DNA of 19,968 nt. Origin: Burkholderiales bacterium. Lineage in GTDB: Bacteria > Pseudomonadota > Gammaproteobacteria > Burkholderiales > Burkholderiaceae_C. The first letter of the stretch is position 1, and each line of letters opens with the position of its first letter. This document shows positions 15,797 through 19,968 of this stretch, piece by piece. The position numbers and the translations under genes are program-made. The notes below the pieces were generated by a model. It saw only the letters and a list, made by a program, of their open reading frames with translations. It was not told the DNA's origin and did no database searches. The stretch is taken from assembly GCA_025354615.1 (NCBI GenBank), contig JANXMO010000355.1:1-19968 (forward strand). The letters are read 5' to 3'.

Positions 15797-16762
15797 TCAA
15801 TCCGGTGCGTTGAACTGCAGTCGTTCGACGGCAAAGCCTTTGTCGCGCGCCATTCCTACCAAGGCTTCCAGCCGCCCACCAATTAATTGAGGTTGACGCG
15901 ACAGCAGCCACAAGGAGCTGCGTGATGGGTTGCCAACAATTGCTTCGTTGTAACGGTCATCAACATAAAGAATCCAGTAGTCGCCCCAAGCAATTGGCAA
16001 CCAGCGCAGCCATGACGGCGCAAAAGTAACGCGCAATCTGGCGCCGCCACCACCTTTCACCGTGCGCCCAACCCCTTGAACAGTACGCTCACGGCCATCG
16101 GCGCCCAGGCAACGGTTCATGATGCGCAAGCCGCCGCCTGCCCGCGGCGTGTAGTGCGCACTGGGCTGGCCAGCGCAGGCTTTTTCAAAACGCTCTGGAA
16201 GTCGGGCCACTTCATACCAAGTGCCGGCATAGCGGGCCAAATCGACGTAGGGCGCCGGCAGCAATGGCACAACGAGGTCATTTTTTTGACGACGGCCAGA
16301 CTTGTTGGCCAGACGCCCAACCAGCGGCAATCCAATGTCGATCAACGTGTGTGCTGCGGCCGCAGGCACGCGCGAGCGCCAAGGCAGCGGCAACAGAGGC
16401 CAGACCAAGCTCACCAACCGGGCCCAGGGAATACCGGAGCCTGCTGTGGGAGTCCGCCGTGCAGCGCCAGCGGCTGAAAGCATTTGCTTTTTGGTACTGC
16501 TTTTGCCGCGCCACAAAGACCAAAGTGCCAAGACCAAAGCACCACCGCCCACAGCGGGACCGGCAAAGCGGGCCGGGCGTGCAACCTCGGCCACACGTTG
16601 ACTCAGCGCATTGACGCGCATGCGCAGCGCTTCCTCACGAGCGATCAGCCGCAGTTCTGCATGCAGAATCTGCGTATCCAAGTCGTCGGGCGCAGACCCG
16701 TCGTTGACCGTCTTACGGGGTGGCACGGAAGCCGGCAAGGGAGGAGGAAGAGTTGGTTTCAT
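15797..16762 (-). CDS. Membrane-anchored lipocalin (YqjK-like N-terminus plus Blc-type domain)
   Basis: A 321-residue fusion. The C-terminal part (about 171-321) is a Blc/apolipoprotein D-type lipocalin: YAGTWYEVARLPERFEKAC, then GGLRIMNRC, then GDYWILYVDDRYNEAIVGNP and SRSSLWLLSRQPQL. C196 and C218 could form a disulfide. Bacterial Blc proteins are normally outer-membrane lipoproteins that bind lipids such as lysophospholipids. Here there is no lipoprotein signal. Instead about 170 residues precede the domain: a Pro-rich start, an acidic/basic helix (QILHAELRLIAREEALRMRV), a hydrophobic segment (about 66-84), a basic stretch, and weaker hydrophobic patches (about 111-127, 136-150). This part sits where YqjK follows YqjD-YqjE in enterobacteria and has a similar charged-helix-plus-TM layout, though homology is unproven. 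The start overlaps the DUF1469 gene by about 50 bases with a poor Shine-Dalgarno, so the exact start is uncertain. Confidence 0.85.
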   Translation of the reverse strand: MKPTLPPPLPASVPPRKTVNDGSAPDDLDTQILHAELRLIAREEALRMRVNALSQRVAEVARPARFAGPAVGGGALVLALWSLWRGKSSTKKQMLSAAGAARRTPTAGSGIPWARLVSLVWPLLPLPWRSRVPAAAAHTLIDIGLPLVGRLANKSGRRQKNDLVVPLLPAPYVDLARYAGTWYEVARLPERFEKACAGQPSAHYTPRAGGGLRIMNRCLGADGRERTVQGVGRTVKGGGGARLRVTFAPSWLRWLPIAWGDYWILYVDDRYNEAIVGNPSRSSLWLLSRQPQLIGGRLEALVGMARDKGFAVERLQFNAPD

Positions 16763-17186
16763 GGATAGCTGGTGCCGAGTGCACCGGCTCGTGTGAAGGA
16801 GTGAACATCAAGTGCCGGCGAGTGGCCGGAAGGCGCAGCAAGGGCAATAACCGGCGGGCACGGGCAACAGCAGCCCACGCAGCCACCAGATTGAGGACCA
16901 AAGCCACCAGCAACGCCAAAGGCAGCTGCAGGCCCAGCGCCACAAGGGCCGTGACAATGCCGCCCCACAATACCAACCAGGCTGTAACACCCAAAATGGC
17001 TGTTGCAATGACGAGCGCCACGATTTGCACCAGTGCTTTGCCCGCCCGGTGCAATTCCAACGACAGCAGCTCGACACGGTCGCTCAACAGCCCTGGCAAC
17101 TCATGCAAAACGGTGCGCAACATCTCCGCCATTGATGGAGCGTCAGGGGGGTGAGAAGCGCCAGGCTCAGCAGTGGGACGTGTCAC
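16713..17186 (-). CDS. YqjE-like phage-holin-family (DUF1469) membrane protein
   Basis: A 157-residue inner-membrane protein of the DUF1469/'phage holin superfamily III' type that includes E. coli YqjE. The amphipathic start MAEMLRTVLHELPGLLSDRV and VELLSLELHRAGKALVQIVA leads into two adjacent transmembrane helices (about 50-74 and 78-105), then a basic segment (RARRLLPLLRLPATRRH). It is not evidence of prophage; the family is chromosomal and linked to stress. GTG 17186 is chosen because GAGG, overlapping the stop of the YqjD-like gene, lies five bases upstream; the internal ATG at residue 19 is the alternative. The gene starts seven bases after that stop, and its 3' end overlaps the lipocalin start. 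The partner set YqjD-YqjE is the likely functional unit. Confidence 0.87.
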   Translation of the reverse strand: MTRPTAEPGASHPPDAPSMAEMLRTVLHELPGLLSDRVELLSLELHRAGKALVQIVALVIATAILGVTAWLVLWGGIVTALVALGLQLPLALLVALVLNLVAAWAAVARARRLLPLLRLPATRRHLMFTPSHEPVHSAPAIHETNSSSSLAGFRATP

Positions 17187-17193
17187 GGCAACC

Positions 17194-17532
17194 TCAGCGT
17201 CCGGCCGTCAAGCGGGCGAACAGCATGCCTACCGCCAAAGCGGCTGCAACAGCTGACAACGGATTTTCGCGAACGGTGCAACGCAGGGTTTGCGTCCACT
17301 CATCGCCTACTTCCCGGGCCTTGCCAACGCCTGCATTCAATGCACCACTGGCGGAAGCCACGCCTTCCTGCAGGCGCTGCACGTGAGGTACGGCGGTTTC
17401 GGCCAGGCGGTCAATCGTTTTATGGGCGCCTTCAACGACGTTGTTCAATACTTTTTTGGCGGCCCGACCAGTGGTGTCGGTGCCGTTGACATTGTCACTG
17501 GCAGGAAAGGGGTTTTCATTGGCATTCGACAT
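17194..17532 (-). CDS. YqjD/ElaB-like DUF883 membrane-anchored protein
   Basis: A 112-residue protein of the DUF883 family (YqjD, ElaB, YgaM). A hydrophilic helical part rich in Ala, Glu and Lys (AAKKVLNNVVEGAHKTIDRL, then QRLQEGVASASGALNAGVGK) is followed by a C-terminal transmembrane helix (ENPLSAVAAALAVGMLFARL) and an arginine end. In E. coli such proteins are inner-membrane-anchored, bind ribosomes and are made in stationary phase under RpoS. Ribosome binding here is only inferred from the family. One cysteine precedes the helix. ATG 17532 is supported by GGAG six bases upstream; the in-frame GTG just before it is less well spaced. It lies 24 bases downstream of the GlsB-like gene stop and seven bases before the YqjE-like gene, so the three are probably co-transcribed. 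Confidence 0.87.
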   Translation of the reverse strand: MSNANENPFPASDNVNGTDTTGRAAKKVLNNVVEGAHKTIDRLAETAVPHVQRLQEGVASASGALNAGVGKAREVGDEWTQTLRCTVRENPLSAVAAALAVGMLFARLTAGR

Positions 17533-17556
17533 CACAAGCTCCAGAAAAAGATTTGT

Positions 17557-17829
17557 TTAGCGCGCTGAACCACGGCGCACAAGGTTGACGATCGCCAGCA
17601 AGATGATGGCACCGACCAGTGAAACCAGAAGGCCCTGCAAGCTGAATTCGCCTTGGTTGATGGTGGCAACGCCAATCAACGGTGAAATAAACCAACCGCC
17701 GAGCGCCGCGCCCACGATACCTACGATGACATTGAGAAACGCACCTTGTTGTCCGTCGGTGCGCATGATCATGCTGGCAACCCATCCGATGAGGCCGCCA
17801 ATGACAAGCCAGACGATAAAGTTAATCAT
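17557..17829 (-). CDS. GlsB/YeaQ/YmgE-family stress membrane protein
   Basis: A 90-residue hydrophobic protein of the GlsB/YeaQ/YmgE (transglycosylase-associated) family. The pattern is typical: MINFIVWLVIGGLIGWVASM, then a short loop (IMRTDGQQGAF), then LNVIVGIVGAALGGWFI, and a last helix LVSLVGAIILLAIVNLV ending in basic residues. Three transmembrane helices are expected in the inner membrane. Members are induced by acid, osmotic or general stress, but their biochemical role is not known. ATG 17829 gives the standard N-terminus; the frame is open 54 bases further upstream without a ribosome site. It leads the group that continues with the YqjD-, YqjE- and lipocalin-type genes. Confidence 0.92.
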   Translation of the reverse strand: MINFIVWLVIGGLIGWVASMIMRTDGQQGAFLNVIVGIVGAALGGWFISPLIGVATINQGEFSLQGLLVSLVGAIILLAIVNLVRRGSAR

Positions 17830-17866
17830 TTCGTTTTCATTCCAAAGTGGCACGAGCCAAGTGCTC

Positions 17867-17895
17867 GCTAAACCCAATGGCAATCAGCGTGCCAA
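17867..17895 (-). promoter_or_regulatory. Weak candidate promoter for the GlsB-YqjDE-lipocalin operon
   Basis: On the minus strand TTGGCA (17895-17890) is followed after 17 bases by TTTAGC (17872-17867). The -35 is good and the -10 matches only three of six consensus positions, so this is a guess. It lies 38 bases before the GlsB-like start codon, in the only gap between fumC and this operon. Confidence 0.25.
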
Positions 17896-17910
17896 GTGGG
17901 GGGAGTAAGT

Positions 17911-19305
17911 TCAAGATTGTGAGGCCGCGCCCAGCATGAAGTGTGGATCGGCCCAGCGATCAAAGTCACCAGCCTGCACACCCAGCGCCAATGCTGCCTC
18001 GCGCAGGCTGCTTTTCTCTTGATGGGCCCGGTGCGCGATTTGCGCGGCGCGGTCGTAGCCAATGTGAGGCGTCAGCGCTGTCACCAGCATCAATGAGCCG
18101 GCCAACTGCTCGGCCATGCGCCGGGTGTCGGGCACCATGCCGAGAACGGTGTGGGTCTCGAAAGACTGCATGGCATCGGCCAATAGGCGCACGCTGCGCA
18201 GCACATTGGCGGCAATCAGCGGCTTGTAGGTGTTGAGCTGCAAATGGCCGCCAGCGGCACCACACGTTACAGCCACATCATTACCTATGACTTGACAAGC
18301 CACCATGGCCAAGGCTTCGCATTGCGTGGGGTTGACTTTGCCGGGCATGATGGAGCTGCCCGGCTCGTTGGCCGGCAGCAGCATTTCAGCCAGGCCACCG
18401 CGCGGGCCGGATGCCAGCAGCCGCACATCATTGGCGATTTTCATCAGCGCCACGGCCAGCACTTTCAAGGCGCCGTGCAGCGCGACCAGCGCCTCGTGGC
18501 CCGCCAGCGCGGCATACAGGTCAGGCGCCTGAATGAAAGCGATGCCGGTGCGCAAACTCAATTCACGGCACACGGCGGCGCCAAAATCAGGGTGGGTGTT
18601 GAGCCCTGTTCCTACGGCGGTTGCGCCCACGGCCAAGGCCTGCAGTGCCGGCAGGGTGGCATCGGTGGCCGCGCGTGCCAGCAGCAGCTGGCTGCGCCAA
18701 GCGCCTATTTCCGCGCCAACGGTCATCGGCACCGCATCTTGCAAATGAGTGCGGCCCAATTTCACGTCATGGGCATGGCGCAGCGCCAGCTCGCCGAGTG
18801 TGGCGATCAGCGCTGCCAGCGCCGGTTGCAGCCGCTCACGCACCGCCAGCAGCGCCGCCACGTGCATGGCGCCGGGCACCATGTCGTTGGACGACTGCCC
18901 CAGGTTGACGTCGTCATTCGGGTGCACGGGGCGTGGCGCTTGCCGCGCTGTCAGGTCTTGCCCGGCCAGGGTAGCCAGCACTTCATTGACGTTCATGTGA
19001 CTTTGCGTGCCCGAGCCCGACTGCCACAGCGACAACGGAAATTGCGCATCGAGTTGGCCGGCCAGCACCGCGTTGGCGGCGTCGTCAATCGCCTGCGCCA
19101 GCGCTGCATCGAGCCGCCCCAACCGGCCGTTGACGGTTGCCGCCACGCCTTTGAGCCGCACCAAAGCATGCAGCAGTTCGGCCGGCATGCGCTCGCCGCC
19201 AATGGCAAAGTGCGCCAGTGCCCGCTGCGTTTGTGCGCCCCATAGTGCATCGGTGTCGACTTCGATGGCGCCCATCGAATCGGTGGCGAGACGGCGCTCA
19301 TTCAC
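17911..19305 (-). CDS. fumC: Class II fumarate hydratase
   Basis: Interconverts fumarate and malate in the citric acid cycle; this class has no iron-sulfur cluster and so resists oxidants. From GTG 19305 the product has 464 residues, the usual size. The superfamily signature is GSSIMPGKVN at 316-325. Other active-site pieces are SGSGTQSHMNVNEV (T100), HPNDDVN with QSSND (S138, S139, N140), and GRTHLQDAVP (T186, H187), plus K323 and N325. These fit fumarase rather than aspartase. A histidine replaces the more common asparagine in TQSNMN. The start is set by AAAGGAG eight bases before the GTG; the frame is open to 19416 without support. It starts 28 bases after the SDR gene stop. An oxidant-stable fumarase beside katE-type stress genes is biologically sensible, but co-regulation is an inference. 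Confidence 0.94.
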   Translation of the reverse strand: MNERRLATDSMGAIEVDTDALWGAQTQRALAHFAIGGERMPAELLHALVRLKGVAATVNGRLGRLDAALAQAIDDAANAVLAGQLDAQFPLSLWQSGSGTQSHMNVNEVLATLAGQDLTARQAPRPVHPNDDVNLGQSSNDMVPGAMHVAALLAVRERLQPALAALIATLGELALRHAHDVKLGRTHLQDAVPMTVGAEIGAWRSQLLLARAATDATLPALQALAVGATAVGTGLNTHPDFGAAVCRELSLRTGIAFIQAPDLYAALAGHEALVALHGALKVLAVALMKIANDVRLLASGPRGGLAEMLLPANEPGSSIMPGKVNPTQCEALAMVACQVIGNDVAVTCGAAGGHLQLNTYKPLIAANVLRSVRLLADAMQSFETHTVLGMVPDTRRMAEQLAGSLMLVTALTPHIGYDRAAQIAHRAHQEKSSLREAALALGVQAGDFDRWADPHFMLGAASQS

Positions 19306-19333
19306 AACGCACGCTCCTTTCCACCGCGCGGTT

Positions 19334-19968
19334 TCAAATCGCCCCCACGCTGCCGGTGACGGGCAAGACAATGCCGGTGATGTAGCCCGAGCACACCGGC
19401 GCTGCGAGGAAAACATAGGCCGGTGACAGCTCTTCGGGCTGTGCGGCGCGCTTCATGTCGGTGTCCTGGCCGAAGCGGGCCACTTCTTCAGCGGGCGCAT
19501 CGGCCGGGTTCAACGGCGTCCACACTGGCCCCGGGGCCACGGCGTTGACGCGAATGCCGCGCTCCAACAGGTTGCTGGCCAGCGATTTGGTCAATGCATG
19601 AATGGCGCCTTTGGTGGCCGAGTAGTCCAGCAAGTGGGCGCTCCCTTTCAAGCCTGTGACCGAGCCGGTGTTGATGATGGCGGCGCCTCGCTTGAGGTGT
19701 GGCGACGCGGCGCGCACCATGCGCAAATAGCCGCCCACATTGGTGTCGAGTGTTTCGTTCAAGCGGCGGTCGTCGATGTCCTCGACCGATTCCGCATGTG
19801 ACTGGAAGGCGGCGTTGTTGACCAGCACGTCAAGCCGGCCAAAAGCGGCAACGGTTTGTTCCACCGCCTCACGGCACCAGGCGCTGTCTTTGACATCACC
19901 TTGCAGCAGCAGGCAGCGCCGGCCTTCGGCTTCCACATGGCGGCAGGTTTCTTCCGCATCACGGGTCG
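19334..19968 (-). CDS. SDR-family oxidoreductase (5' end outside window)
   Basis: A short-chain dehydrogenase/reductase whose N-terminus, with the Rossmann glycine motif, lies beyond the window; the frame stays open to the right edge. Visible are the D-V of LLLQGDV that contacts the cofactor, NNAAF, the catalytic serine in IINTGSVTG, and Y-SATK in LLDYSATKGAIHALTKSLAS, followed by RVNAVAPGPVWTPLNP. The C-terminus reads DTDMKRAAQPEELSPAYVFL and YITGIVLPVTGS. The pattern resembles the YghA/general-stress SDR group found with catalase and other stress genes; the substrate is unknown. It is followed 28 bases later by fumC and is probably in the same transcript. Confidence 0.88.
   Translation of the reverse strand, partial: TRDAEETCRHVEAEGRRCLLLQGDVKDSAWCREAVEQTVAAFGRLDVLVNNAAFQSHAESVEDIDDRRLNETLDTNVGGYLRMVRAASPHLKRGAAIINTGSVTGLKGSAHLLDYSATKGAIHALTKSLASNLLERGIRVNAVAPGPVWTPLNPADAPAEEVARFGQDTDMKRAAQPEELSPAYVFLAAPVCSGYITGIVLPVTGSVGAI

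Noticed and set aside
16713..17186. A prophage holin
   Set aside because: No other phage genes are nearby; the 'phage holin family' label covers chromosomal YqjE-type proteins, and the neighbours are YqjD- and GlsB-like.

Overview
The window looks like a chromosomal segment from a high-GC betaproteobacterium. Order Burkholderiales, perhaps Comamonadaceae, is an inference from protein character and gene neighbourhood; no rRNA or tRNA is present to confirm it. I see no CRISPR array, prophage or complete insertion sequence.

Left end (1-2590): a frameshifted 3' remnant of an IS5-type transposase, then an apparently intact orphan hybrid-less sensor histidine kinase (+ strand), then a decayed IS3-type orfB remnant. 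The kinase therefore sits between two dead insertion-sequence scraps and has no response regulator beside it.

Envelope transport operon (6881 down to 2591, - strand): ABC ATPase, FtsX/MacB-type permease, LolA-like periplasmic protein and an outer-membrane beta-barrel protein. The genes overlap or nearly touch, and the set has a predicted part in every compartment from cytoplasm to outer membrane. Its cargo cannot be read from sequence, and it is the best candidate here for a poorly described system.

Metabolic trio (9377 down to 7046, - strand): formyltetrahydrofolate deformylase (purU), an NTF2/SnoaL-like protein and a YheT-type alpha/beta hydrolase, linked by stop/start overlaps.

Stress block (9530 to the right end): large-subunit catalase katE (-). 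Then, on + strand, come a BON-domain lipoprotein, a DUF2383/PA2169-family protein and a CPA1 Na+(K+)/H+ antiporter, with hairpin terminators between them. From the right end, on - strand, come an SDR oxidoreductase (cut by the window), fumC, a GlsB/YmgE-type membrane protein, a YqjD-like DUF883 protein, a YqjE-like DUF1469 protein, a membrane-anchored lipocalin fusion, a frameshifted YetF/DUF421 gene, a MITE-like palindromic element and a very acidic disordered protein. These families are repeatedly linked to oxidative, osmotic, pH or stationary-phase stress, so the block reads as a general-stress neighbourhood. Coordinated regulation is inferred, not seen.
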